A stretch of DNA of 64,000 nucleotides from F23-D06 sp963603365 (GTDB taxonomy: Bacteria; Bacteroidota; Bacteroidia; Bacteroidales; WCHB1-69): NCBI GenBank assembly GCA_963603365.1, contig CAVCMI010000020.1, positions 15,867 to 79,866 of the forward strand. The letters are read 5' to 3'. The notes beneath the pieces are model-generated. The model made no database searches and had not been told where the DNA came from. It worked only from the letters and a program-made list of their open reading frames with translations. Of the stretch, positions 27,047-35,788 are shown one piece after another; the first letter of the stretch is position 1; every line of letters begins with the position of its first letter. The translations under genes were made by a program, and so were the position numbers.

Positions 27047-28243
27047 TTAGCGGGTCAGCCCTTCCGGCGCGGCACCCTCCCGCCCGGAGACTTGCTGCAT
27101 AGAAGACGCTTTTGCGGATATGAGTTTACAACCGATAAGTCCCGGCAGCAGGAAGAGTATGAGCATGCAGAGATGTGGCCAGTATTGATGGAGTGTGCTG
27201 CCAAACAGGGACACATCGGCGTAAACAAGATAATAGTGACGTAACGGGAACAGATAACTGAAAGACTGCAATGCCGGCGGCATGTTGCTCACGGGATACG
27301 AGAATCCGGACATGGAGAATGAAAGCGCACCGTAGATGGCGGCAATGCAGACCGAGATGTGCTGGTCGGGCAACAGCCCGGCAAGCAGTACGGCCATCGA
27401 CTGCAAGGCAATGATGAAGAGCAGCAAAGTTATGGTCAGTGCGATGAAGCTTCCCTCCATGGTGTAGTGGCAAGGGCCGAACATGACAATGTTGCCGATG
27501 AGACCTGACAGGAAGAACCAAACCGTGTAGGGGAGCATTTTGCCGGCCACGGCAGCCATGATGTCACCGTTGGCAGCCAACAGCCAGTCGCGCACGGTGC
27601 CGTCTTTGTATTCCTGTCCTATCACGAACACGGAGAGCAGCAGAGCCATAAGCCCGACAATGCCGGGAAGGATGGTGGTGAGAATGTAAGGCTGGTAACT
27701 GCCCCACGGATTGCCGATGAGGTGCGTGTCGAGTTCGATAGGCTGAATGATGCCCATGATCTGCTCTTCAGAGCAGCCTTTCTTGCGGAGAATCTCGCGT
27801 TGCATGGCACCGGAGGCGAGTTTGCAGACGGTGCTCAAGGTCTTGTAGCTCAGAGAGCCGGGCAGCAAATAGGCGTTGTTGCTGTAGAGCGCGAGGTGCG
27901 GTGCCTTGAAGCTCAGGATCTCGGAGTAGGTATTGGCAGGGATCTCCAGAAAGGCATAGATTTCTTGCCGTTGCATGGCCTCACGCGCCTCTTGGTGCTG
28001 GTTGTACACGGCTACTACCTGGACTCCTTGCGTGGCGTTGATCTCGTGGCACAGCTGCCGCGACACATAACTGCCGTCCTGGTCAACAATGGCGACGGGA
28101 AGCCGCCCGGGCTGACCTTCGCCCATCAGGGTCAAGAAGAAGACATAGCTGAAAACAATGCCTGCCGTCATCAGGAGCAGATAGCGCGGACGCGCCTTTA
28201 TTCTGCCTGTTTCCCGTTCAAAAGATGCCCGAAGATTTTTCAT
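27047..28243 (-). CDS. ABC-2 type permease, first subunit
   Basis: A 398-residue inner-membrane protein homologous to its downstream neighbour. It has an N-terminal transmembrane segment at about residues 22-40 (YLLLMTAGIVFSYVFFLTLM) and an extracytoplasmic domain beginning LPVAIVDQDGSYVSRQL. The membrane half contains ILPGIVGLMALLLSVFVIGQ and the typical ABC-2 ending FSYLFPLRHYYLVYADV. It follows the HlyD-like gene by 25 bp. ABC-2 permeases need an ATPase such as YbhF, and none is found between 23.8 and 31.2 kb. Confidence 0.9.
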   Translation of the reverse strand: MKNLRASFERETGRIKARPRYLLLMTAGIVFSYVFFLTLMGEGQPGRLPVAIVDQDGSYVSRQLCHEINATQGVQVVAVYNQHQEAREAMQRQEIYAFLEIPANTYSEILSFKAPHLALYSNNAYLLPGSLSYKTLSTVCKLASGAMQREILRKKGCSEEQIMGIIQPIELDTHLIGNPWGSYQPYILTTILPGIVGLMALLLSVFVIGQEYKDGTVRDWLLAANGDIMAAVAGKMLPYTVWFFLSGLIGNIVMFGPCHYTMEGSFIALTITLLLFIIALQSMAVLLAGLLPDQHISVCIAAIYGALSFSMSGFSYPVSNMPPALQSFSYLFPLRHYYLVYADVSLFGSTLHQYWPHLCMLILFLLPGLIGCKLISAKASSMQQVSGREGAAPEGLTR

Positions 28244-28268
28244 CGCTGCGGAAAGGAAAGCCCCTTTG

Positions 28269-29258
28269 TTATTCTTGTGTTTTGATAATTACAGACATGC
28301 CCGGACGCAGACCGGCGATCTTTTCCGTCGGGACGAGTTTTACGTCAAAGCTTTTCACGTCGTATTGGCCGTTGGTCTTTGTGGCACGCCAGGTGGCATA
28401 GGAGGCCATTGCCCGTACGCTGGTGACGCGGGCCTTGTAGGTCTGCTCGCCTAATGCCGGTATGGTAACCGTTGCCTCAGTGCCTACTGTCAGCCCGTTG
28501 AGCAGGTCTTCGCGGACGCTGAACGTGAACCACACGTCGCTCATGTCGAGCACGGAGAGCACGGGCGACCCGGTGCTCAGCAGTTCGCTCCGCTTGGGGT
28601 AAATCTGGGCGATTTCGCCGTTGCACGGAGCCACAAGATAACGGTCGTTGAGGTACGACTGCACCTCCGAGACGGCACCGTTGGCCTGCGCCACAAGAGC
28701 GTTGGCAGCCAGTTTGTCCTCCTGCTGCGCCCCCTCTTTGGCCATCTCGTACTGCTGACGGGCGGCATTGGCAGTGGCAACGGCAACCTTGTACTGTGCC
28801 TCGGCCTCGTCGCGCTTCTGTGCCGACACTACCTTTTTGTCAAACAGAGCCTGCACACGGTCATACGATTTTTGGGCAATGTCAACGCCTGCCTCGGCTT
28901 TCTGCCACATCTCGTAGGCTGACATTATCTGCTGCTGCCGTGCACCGTTCTTTGCTTTGCTGCTCTGCGCAGATGCGGCAGAACGCGCTGCCTGCGCCTG
29001 CGCCAACTTTGCCGAAACCTCCGGGCTGCTCACATAGGCCAAGGTGTCGCCCGCTTTCACCTGCTGCCCCTCCTGCACATAGAAAGTGTCCAGCCGCCCC
29101 GGCACTTTGTTCAACACACGGTACTCTGTGGCGGCAACCTCGCCCATGATCATTTCCGGCTCCGGCCGCAATGCCACGATGCCAATGACGGCTACGACTA
29201 CTACAACGGCGATGACGACGCCGATGCCAATCCATAAGTTTCTGTCACTCTTTTTCAT
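28269..29258 (-). CDS. HlyD/YbhG-family membrane fusion protein
   Basis: A 329-residue periplasmic adaptor. Residues 8-28 are a single membrane anchor. The lipoyl half-motif YVQEGQQVKAGDTLAYVSSP precedes a long Ala/Gln-rich helical hairpin (about 85-205, including ARSAASAQSSKAKNGARQQQ). The second half-motif YLVAPCNGEIAQIYPKRSEL and a beta-barrel ending GLRPGMSVIIKTQE complete the protein. The single broad hairpin and its place before two ABC-2 permeases resemble the YbhG-YbhSR exporters. It would join the permeases to the TolC-like channel encoded just upstream. Confidence 0.92.
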   Translation of the reverse strand: MKKSDRNLWIGIGVVIAVVVVVAVIGIVALRPEPEMIMGEVAATEYRVLNKVPGRLDTFYVQEGQQVKAGDTLAYVSSPEVSAKLAQAQAARSAASAQSSKAKNGARQQQIMSAYEMWQKAEAGVDIAQKSYDRVQALFDKKVVSAQKRDEAEAQYKVAVATANAARQQYEMAKEGAQQEDKLAANALVAQANGAVSEVQSYLNDRYLVAPCNGEIAQIYPKRSELLSTGSPVLSVLDMSDVWFTFSVREDLLNGLTVGTEATVTIPALGEQTYKARVTSVRAMASYATWRATKTNGQYDVKSFDVKLVPTEKIAGLRPGMSVIIKTQE

Positions 29259-29336
29259 CTTTTCCTTTCTCGATTATTATGTGTTTTTCTTTCTTGCTTT
29301 TCTTTTGAATGCTGTAATGGCATAGAAGCCCGCGGT

Positions 29337-30806
29337 CTATTGGCCGATAGCCTGCTTGAGGTAAATGTAGTCCATCTGTATCTCGATTTCTGCTTCTATA
29401 AGGTCCGACTTTGCTGACAACCAAGCTGTCTGGGCCGCCATCAGGTCGTTGCTGCTGATGAGCCCGGCCTTGAAAGACTCGTCGGCGAGTTTCAGGTTCT
29501 CTTCAGCATTGATGAGGTTGCTTTGCGTCTGGACGAGTTTATGGTTGGCCTCTTCCAGTTCGTAGTTCAGTTTGTTAACCTGCAGCCGAACAAGGTTGCG
29601 CGCCTCCTCAATTTGGTATTCCACCTCGTGCTGACGGTGTTTGGCGGCCTTCACCGTATAGAAGTCACCTGCGTGGCACAAAGGTATGTTTACGGCGACG
29701 CCGGCGGTGAACATGCCGCCGAACTTGTTGGCATAGCCGTTGAAGAGGTTCGGATTGCTTACAAGGTACGAACCCGTCACGGCCACGTTAGGAAGCAGCC
29801 CCGAAACGGCCATTTTGGTGTTGGCACGAGCTACGCCGCGACTGAGTTCCAGCAGCCGGATGTCTTTGCGGCTGTCCCAGATTTGCTGCATGTTTAGCGT
29901 GTCAAGAGCCTGGTGCATAGAGAGGGTTTCGGGCTCTTCCAGTTGGGCGTTGCTCGACAGGTCGAGGCCGCACAGTTGGAACAGTGCCATACGGGCGAGC
30001 GCCACGCCGTTGTTGGCGCGCGTCAGCGACATCTGGGCCTCGTTAAGTTTCACCCGCACCCGGGCCACATCCCCTTGGGTTGCCACTTCCTCTTCCAGCA
30101 TGGCATCCACATCGTTGTTCAGGCGCACAAGCAGGTCGCAATACTGCTGTGCCAGTTTCTGCTTGTGCTGCAGTGAGATTACGCGCCAATAGGCCTCGTC
30201 CACCGAGGTGAGCACCTCTTCGCGCCGCTTGTCGTACTGGATGCCGGCAGCTTCAGACGAGAGTTTGGCCGTTTTGTACAATGCTCTGATCTTTCCGCCC
30301 ATATAGAGAGGCTCTGACACGGTTACCGCACCGGCAAAGACGTTGGTCATATCAATGTCGAAAGCGTCTGTGATTTGCTGCCCCACACTGTTAAGGTCGC
30401 CGGCCACGTCAACGCCCCCGAGCGATTGCAGCAGCGCCACTGCCAGTTGAGGGTCTGTCTGCATCAGTTGCGTGGCCAGGTTCTCCAGAGCGGGCGTCAC
30501 CTGCGCCATCGCCGTAGTGCCCATGCTGTTGATGGCGTCGCGCTGCGAGTCGCTCAGCAGCGATAGGCTTTTCTGATTCCATTGGTAGGTGCCGTTGGCA
30601 GACAGTTTGGGAAAGAACTGCGCCAGTGCGGCCTTGCGCAGCGCCTCGGCTTCGTATGTCTTTTCTTTCGTGTTCTTCAGACTGTTGTTTGAGGACAGCG
30701 CCATCTGACGGCAGTCGTCAAGCGTGAGCGTCTGTTGGGCATTGATATTGCAGAATGGGATGATGGTCAGGATGATAACGGTTATGAATGCGTTTTGTAA
30801 TCTCAT
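29337..30806 (-). CDS. TolC-family outer membrane efflux protein
   Basis: A 489-residue outer-membrane channel and first gene of the exporter operon. The frame is open to 31277, but a -7 element at 30843-30850 and a clear signal peptide (MRLQNAFITVIILTIIPFCN to NAQQ) fix the start at 30806. The mature protein begins QTLTLDDCRQMALSSNNSLK, as usual for this family. It contains two OEP helical repeats and the barrel strands (GTYQWNQKSLSLLSD, YMGGKIRALYKTAKL). It ends MDYIYLKQAIGQ. It probably forms the outer duct for the HlyD-ABC-2 pump. Confidence 0.93.
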   Translation of the reverse strand: MRLQNAFITVIILTIIPFCNINAQQTLTLDDCRQMALSSNNSLKNTKEKTYEAEALRKAALAQFFPKLSANGTYQWNQKSLSLLSDSQRDAINSMGTTAMAQVTPALENLATQLMQTDPQLAVALLQSLGGVDVAGDLNSVGQQITDAFDIDMTNVFAGAVTVSEPLYMGGKIRALYKTAKLSSEAAGIQYDKRREEVLTSVDEAYWRVISLQHKQKLAQQYCDLLVRLNNDVDAMLEEEVATQGDVARVRVKLNEAQMSLTRANNGVALARMALFQLCGLDLSSNAQLEEPETLSMHQALDTLNMQQIWDSRKDIRLLELSRGVARANTKMAVSGLLPNVAVTGSYLVSNPNLFNGYANKFGGMFTAGVAVNIPLCHAGDFYTVKAAKHRQHEVEYQIEEARNLVRLQVNKLNYELEEANHKLVQTQSNLINAEENLKLADESFKAGLISSNDLMAAQTAWLSAKSDLIEAEIEIQMDYIYLKQAIGQ

Positions 30807-30842
30807 GTCAGAATGTTGTTTTTTTAGATTGTTCAGACGCGG

Positions 30843-30850
30843 CAAAAGTA
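30843..30850 (-). promoter_or_regulatory. -7 promoter element of the TolC-HlyD-ABC-2 operon
   Basis: Minus-strand TACTTTTG placed about 37 bp before the ATG at 30806, giving a leader of roughly 30 nt. Confidence 0.65.
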
Positions 30851-30889
30851 GTGCCAGCATGCGGTCTGGAAGGGAAAAACAATACTGAA

Positions 30890-31140
30890 GCGTCTGAAAC
30901 AGCCGCCGAAATGACGAAACAGGAAGATGAAGCATACTGACAGGTGCGGACACATTATTGACAGTCATGCCCTCGTGCTTGTTGCGCAGTTCCTCGCTTC
31001 GTTCTGGCAACAGCTTGATGGCAATAATCTTGCGGTTCAGGGGGCTGTGCAGAAAGTCATGGATGTATATCTGTTCAACGTCTCCAATATGCCGAGAGAT
31101 ACGGCCCAAGGGGACGATAGTCCGCAGCAAAAGGACTGGT
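30890..31140 (-). other. Coding-like remnant, no start codon, unrecognised
   Basis: Upstream of the exporter promoter the minus strand has about 80 codons that look protein-like (GDVEQIYIHDFLHSPLNRKI, LLPERSEELRNKHEGMTVNN). There is no plausible start, and the frame runs through the promoter region into the TolC gene. It may be the decayed end of a lost gene next to the inserted methyltransferase, or chance. I do not recognise a family. Confidence 0.25.
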
Positions 31141-31171
31141 TTTTTATGTAAAACAGTTCTATTGTTTTTTA

Positions 31172-31179
31172 TAATTTTG
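31172..31179 (+). promoter_or_regulatory. -7 promoter element of the first methyltransferase gene
   Basis: TAATTTTG fits TAnnTTTG, about 46 bp before the ATG at 31225. Confidence 0.5.
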
Positions 31180-31224
31180 CCACTTGAATCTATACGGGAC
31201 AAAGTACACATTACGAAAAAGTAC

Positions 31225-32175
31225 ATGAACTGGAACAACTTTAGTTTTATAGATTTATTTGCTGGTATCGGTGGCATCAGATTGGGATTCGAATCTGTTG
31301 GTGGGCATTGCGTGTTTTCATCTGAATTTGATGAGAACGCCTGTAAAACTTATGAAGCAAACTTTGGAGAACGCCCATCTGGAGATATAACAAAAATTAA
31401 GGCAAAAGATATTCCTGATTTTGACATTCTCCTTGGAGGTTTCCCTTGTCAGGCCTTCTCTATTATAGGGAAGAAAGAGGGGTTTGAAAATGAAACTTGC
31501 GGTACTCTTTTCTTTGAAATTGAAAGAATTTTAAAAGAAAAAAGACCAAAAGCCTTTATGTTGGAAAATGTACGAAATCTAACCGCACATGATAAGGGAA
31601 ATACATTCAAAGTGATCAGAACACATTTAGAGGCTTTAGGTTATTCGGTGTATGCCAAAGTGTTAAATGCCTTGGATTATGGCGTTCCTCAGAAGAGGGA
31701 GAGAATTATTATTGTCGGTTTTAAGGACAATGTCTTTTTTTCTTTCCCGGACCCTGTTCCTGTTTCATGCAGAAGAACTCTGAAAGACATCCTCGAAGTC
31801 AATGTCGATGAAAAATATTATGTAAAGGATAGAATAAGAGAATCCCGACTTATGCGCCTAAAGGCCCCAAACTATCCTAAACCATATATTTCTCATGAAA
31901 ATATGGCTGGGAATATCACCCCTCATCCATATTCTTCATGTTTAAGGGCGGGTGCATCTGCAAATTATATACTCATCAATGACGAGCGTAGACCGACAGA
32001 GAGGGAAATGTTACGAATACAGGGATTTCCTGATGACTTTAAAATAGTCGTTTCATATAGCCAAATAAAACATCAGACTGGTAATTCTGTAGCTGTGCCT
32101 GTAATAAAAGCAGTTGCAAGCCAAATGATAAATTCATTAAAACAATTTGAAGCAAATAAAAGGAATTCCAAGTAA
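31225..32175 (+). CDS. DNA (cytosine-5) methyltransferase, orphan
   Basis: A 316-residue C5-cytosine methyltransferase. Motif I FIDLFAGIGGIRLGFE (SAM binding), motif IV GGFPCQAFS (catalytic Cys75), motif VI ENVRNL, motif VIII QKRERIIIVG and motif X GNSVAVPVI are all present. Motif IX RRPTEREMLRIQGFP leaves a short target-recognition region of about 40-60 residues. I chose the ATG at 31225, immediately before motif I; the upstream open frame is unrelated sequence. The gene is visibly more AT-rich than its neighbours, and its codon use (many AAA, GAA, ATT) suggests horizontal acquisition. No restriction endonuclease or Vsr gene is adjacent. It lies between the minus-strand exporter promoter and recQ. 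Confidence 0.93.
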   Translation: MNWNNFSFIDLFAGIGGIRLGFESVGGHCVFSSEFDENACKTYEANFGERPSGDITKIKAKDIPDFDILLGGFPCQAFSIIGKKEGFENETCGTLFFEIERILKEKRPKAFMLENVRNLTAHDKGNTFKVIRTHLEALGYSVYAKVLNALDYGVPQKRERIIIVGFKDNVFFSFPDPVPVSCRRTLKDILEVNVDEKYYVKDRIRESRLMRLKAPNYPKPYISHENMAGNITPHPYSSCLRAGASANYILINDERRPTEREMLRIQGFPDDFKIVVSYSQIKHQTGNSVAVPVIKAVASQMINSLKQFEANKRNSK

Positions 32176-32324
32176 GGGATCCGGACTTTTTTATGCTCAA
32201 ATAGTTTTAGCGGACACCAATAGTAAACAATGTGATTCAGTATGTCATGCGGTTAATACGCTCCAGCTGGCAAGCGGCTTCCCTTTCAAGTCAATTATGG
32301 CAGTAAGCCGTTTTGCCGTAATGG

Positions 32325-34211
32325 TCACAGTTTGCCGTTAAGGTCGATGAGTTTGCGCATGGTGTCGGTGACGGTCTGTTCGTCGTAGGTCATGGCAAGT
32401 CGGTGCAGCATTTCCTTTTCTGAGAGACCTTGTGCGGAGAGCGCTTTGATCTGTTCGGCGATCTGTCGGACAATGGGGCGTGTGACGCGCGCCTTGCGGC
32501 ATACGTCACATTCGCCGCAAGGCGCGCTCTGCTTTTCGCCGAAGTAGGCGAGCAGCAACTGGCTGCGGCAAGTGTCGGTGGCTGTGACGTAGTTGACCAT
32601 TGACTGCATCCGGAGCAATGTACGATTCTTCCGTTCTTCGTAAATCTTCGGGTCGAAATAGATGCGGTCCGACGGGAGACGGTCCTGCATGAAGACGATG
32701 AGGGGGATGTCGCTTTGTTGGCTGTAATAGATGACGCCGTTTTGCCGAAGCAATTGCAGCAGCTGCACGGTTTCAGGTTCTGAGATGCCAAGCCGGTCTG
32801 CCAGCGTCCGTTCGCTGATTTCGACATATTGGGTAAAAACGCCGCCGTACGAGCGGAGTATGGTCTTGACGGCTTCGGCGAGTTCCGGGTTGCGCTGTTC
32901 GAAGCCGAGCAGGTCGTCGCCGTTGGTCCTGAAGCGGATTTGGGACGCTTTGCGCAAATTGCGCGACAGGACGATTACGCCCGCCATTTCCAGCAGTTTG
33001 AGGGCGTTGTAATACTGTATGGGGGTCATGCCGACGGCACTGACGTGGCTTTCAGCATGGAAAGGACAGACGGTGTTCTTGCCGCCGCCCATTGCGATGC
33101 GGAAGTGCTGGCACAATTCTTCATACACGTCGCGCACTTTTTCGAGGGGTGGAAAGGAGAGCGTGAACGAGCGTTTCAGCTGGCGAAGGTCGTACTGGTC
33201 ATAGAGCAGGATTGCCGCCGCCGGCTGTTCGTCGCGTCCGCCGCGCCCGGCCTCCTGAAAGTAGGCTTCGATGGAGTCGGGCAGGTCAAGGTGTATGACA
33301 AAGCGCACGTCGGGCTTGTCGATGCCCATGCCGAAAGCGTTGGTGGCTACGATGACGCGCGTTTTTCCCGACATCCAGTCGTCTTGCCTTCGGTCTCGCT
33401 CGGCAGGGTCAAGGCCGGCATGGTAGAAGTCGGCTGCGACGCCGTTGTTGCAAAGGAACTCGGCAGTCTCGGCAGTCTTGCGCCGGTTGCGGACATAGAC
33501 GATGCCCGTGCCCCGGTAGTGTTGCATAATGCGGAGCATACGGCTGTTCTTGTCTTCCTCGCTGACGACGAAGTAGGTAAGGTTCTCTCGCCTGAAACTC
33601 TTTTGGAAAATGTTTTCTCTCTTGAAGTTAAGTCTATGCTGTATGTCTGCGGCCACCTCTGGGGTTGCCGTGGCGGTTAGGGCAAGCACAGTGGCGCCGG
33701 GACACTGCTCGCGGATGGCGGCAATCTCAAGGTACGGCGGTCTGAAGTCGTACCCCCATTGCGAGATGCAGTGTGCCTCGTCCACGGCTATCATCCTGAC
33801 GGGCATACGCCTTACGTTTGTCCGGAACTGCGGGGTCTGCAACCGCTCGGGCGAGATGTATAGGAAACGGCATTTGGGGTCGAACAGTGCAGCAGAAAGC
33901 GCGTCCTCCATTTCAGAAGCCCTCATTCCGGAATAGAGCGTCACCGCCTTGATGCCTTTGGATTTGAGGTGGTATACCTGGTCTTTCATCAAGGCTATCA
34001 GAGGAGATACCACAAGGCACAACCCTTTCAGCGCCAGCGCCGGCACCTGAAAGCAGACGGACTTGCCGCCGCCCGTGGGCAACAAGGCCAGCGTGTCGTT
34101 GCCTGCCAAAACAGACAGGATGATCTCTTCTTGAAGAGTGCGGAAACTATCATAGCCCCAATAGGTTTTCAAGATCTGCCTGATTTCGTCTCTTCTGCTC
34201 TTTTCTGCCAT
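32325..34211 (-). CDS. recQ: ATP-dependent DNA helicase RecQ
   Basis: A 628-residue superfamily 2 helicase that unwinds DNA 3'-5' in recombination and replication repair. Walker A is LPTGGGKS (44-51) and the DEAH box is at 144-147, in AVDEAHCISQWGYDFRP. Later helicase motifs include VRFVIHLDLPDSIEAYFQEA and GRGGRDE. The RecQ zinc-binding region has CGECDVCRKA, and an RQC-like winged helix follows. A clear HRDC domain is not seen at the C terminus. The start at 34211 (MAEKSRRDEIRQIL) matches the family; the frame is open to 34298, overlapping the upstream gene. It is the last gene of a minus-strand operon after the OstA-like gene, 40 bp away. Confidence 0.95.
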   Translation of the reverse strand: MAEKSRRDEIRQILKTYWGYDSFRTLQEEIILSVLAGNDTLALLPTGGGKSVCFQVPALALKGLCLVVSPLIALMKDQVYHLKSKGIKAVTLYSGMRASEMEDALSAALFDPKCRFLYISPERLQTPQFRTNVRRMPVRMIAVDEAHCISQWGYDFRPPYLEIAAIREQCPGATVLALTATATPEVAADIQHRLNFKRENIFQKSFRRENLTYFVVSEEDKNSRMLRIMQHYRGTGIVYVRNRRKTAETAEFLCNNGVAADFYHAGLDPAERDRRQDDWMSGKTRVIVATNAFGMGIDKPDVRFVIHLDLPDSIEAYFQEAGRGGRDEQPAAAILLYDQYDLRQLKRSFTLSFPPLEKVRDVYEELCQHFRIAMGGGKNTVCPFHAESHVSAVGMTPIQYYNALKLLEMAGVIVLSRNLRKASQIRFRTNGDDLLGFEQRNPELAEAVKTILRSYGGVFTQYVEISERTLADRLGISEPETVQLLQLLRQNGVIYYSQQSDIPLIVFMQDRLPSDRIYFDPKIYEERKNRTLLRMQSMVNYVTATDTCRSQLLLAYFGEKQSAPCGECDVCRKARVTRPIVRQIAEQIKALSAQGLSEKEMLHRLAMTYDEQTVTDTMRKLIDLNGKL

Positions 34212-34251
34212 AACTGCCTTGTCTTGTCTTGCCTTGAAGAAAGGCTCAAGC

Positions 34252-35787
34252 CTATTTGTTTCGCGGTATGGGATTGCAAAACAAGTCCGGAATGGCACAG
34301 GGACGGTATTCGTCCAGCCACCTGAAATTCTGCAGCCGTCTTTCTTTTTCCTCGAATTTGCTGTCCGGATAAATCGTCCCGTCCGGCTGGTCGTAAAAAC
34401 GGATTTGATTTATTTTATTGTCTTTCAACAATATCTTCATTTCGCTGGTAATGGAGGAGTTGATGCCGATCAAAGAACTGTCCTCTTCTTGAAGATAGTA
34501 GATGCACTCGGCGTTGTTAAGGATGTCGACTTGGCAGAGGCTGTTGTCTTTGATCAGTCCGGTGATATAGGTGCCTTTGATCTGGTTGAATTCCGTGCTT
34601 CCGAACAGACCTCCGGCGATGAAGCCGGCCCGGCACAGGTTGATTTTCATATTGCTTGAGTCGAGGATGGCGAATTGTATCGTGTCGGCTGACAGTTGGT
34701 AGTCGCTCGACCAAACCACAGGGTTGAAGAACATGGTTATGAGGGAGTCGCGGGTCAGATAGACCAGCGAGTCGCAGACCCCTTGCAGGTCGGAGCGGTA
34801 AAACTTGACCCTGTTGAAGGCTTTCATCCACTGGGTTTCGTGTTGCTCGTCGAAGAGCAGTTGGAGCGTGTCGGCGTGGAGGAAGAGAGAGTCGGAATTA
34901 TCGTCGATGAGGATCAACAGGGCACTGTCTGTCACAAAAGAGACGGTACCGTTGTCATGATACTCGAAGTAGTGGCCTTTCAGGATGTATTGCTGGATGG
35001 TGTCAATTGTGGTGACGTTGTTCCAGGCGCATCCGGATTTCAGTTCTTTGTCGTAGTAAACACTGTCGGCGAACAGTCTTTTCTCTTTATTGAGAAGTTT
35101 GACATTGCCGGCAAGCAGGGAGAGGTTGCGTTCGGTATTGAACCATCCCCGGTCGGTGAAGATCTCGCTGGTGTCTTCGGTGGCGACCAGATGGGTGGGG
35201 GAGATGAAGAATGCCATGTTGCTGGAAGTGTTGTACTGCAGGGATTCGCATTTCATCCGGTAACTGTCGCTCCGGAGGAATACGTTCTTGTAAGCGTAAG
35301 CGTCTTCGGTTTTGGTGTAGTAGCGTCCTTGCTTGCTGGTAAGGGTGTCTTTCTCGTTGTAGAGCATCCCGCCGGCAAGGTAGTAGGCGCAGTCTTCGTT
35401 CAGGTCATATATGAGGCTGTCAGTCAGCAAGTAGGCATCCGACTTTTCCATTTTCACGCCCACGGCTATAGAGGCGGTTTTGCTGTTGCCGTCGTAATAG
35501 GCGCGCCGCCCGTACAGGCGCACCGAGTCGCCGATGAGTATGCGTATGTTGTTGCCGAATGCGATGAGGTAGTTGTCGCTCTCATAGAGGTAGGCGCTGT
35601 CGCAGTAACCTTTGATGTTGTCTTGTGCAAAGGCCACGTTGCCCATCAACTTCTGCGCCCCGGGGAGTTCTTCCTCGTCATAAAGCCCGATGTCGGCGCG
35701 GTATTGAATCTTCCTGTTCCCTTGTGCCGCTGCCGTGAGGACAAGGAAAAGGAGAATGAAGACAAGTGCGCTGTTCCTGAATGACAT
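34252..35787 (-). CDS. OstA-like protein (LptA/LptD-related)
   Basis: A 511-residue exported protein of the Bacteroidota OstA-like family, related to LptA and the N-terminal part of LptD, which bind and carry LPS across the periplasm. The signal peptide is MSFRNSALVFILLFLVLTAAAQ. The mature protein is a long series of short beta-strand repeats of the beta-jellyroll type, with recurring units such as CDSAYLYESDNYLIAFGN, RLYGRRAYYDGNS and LFADSVYYDKEL. The ATG at 35787 lies one base after the MORN lipoprotein stop codon; the extended frame to 35889 overlaps that gene and lacks signal character. Other LPS genes (kdsC, lpxB) lie within 12 kb. Confidence 0.85.
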   Translation of the reverse strand: MSFRNSALVFILLFLVLTAAAQGNRKIQYRADIGLYDEEELPGAQKLMGNVAFAQDNIKGYCDSAYLYESDNYLIAFGNNIRILIGDSVRLYGRRAYYDGNSKTASIAVGVKMEKSDAYLLTDSLIYDLNEDCAYYLAGGMLYNEKDTLTSKQGRYYTKTEDAYAYKNVFLRSDSYRMKCESLQYNTSSNMAFFISPTHLVATEDTSEIFTDRGWFNTERNLSLLAGNVKLLNKEKRLFADSVYYDKELKSGCAWNNVTTIDTIQQYILKGHYFEYHDNGTVSFVTDSALLILIDDNSDSLFLHADTLQLLFDEQHETQWMKAFNRVKFYRSDLQGVCDSLVYLTRDSLITMFFNPVVWSSDYQLSADTIQFAILDSSNMKINLCRAGFIAGGLFGSTEFNQIKGTYITGLIKDNSLCQVDILNNAECIYYLQEEDSSLIGINSSITSEMKILLKDNKINQIRFYDQPDGTIYPDSKFEEKERRLQNFRWLDEYRPCAIPDLFCNPIPRNK

Positions 35788-35788
35788 G

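Noticed and set aside
24621..30806. ABC ATPase hidden in the exporter operon
   Set aside because: I looked for Walker A and LSGGQ-type signatures in the translated frames of the gaps and overlapping frames and found none.
32176..32324. Possible insertion-sequence end (TTTTAGCGGACACC)
   Set aside because: No transposase remnant, inverted ends or target duplication can be seen in this 149-bp gap; I see nothing supportable in it.
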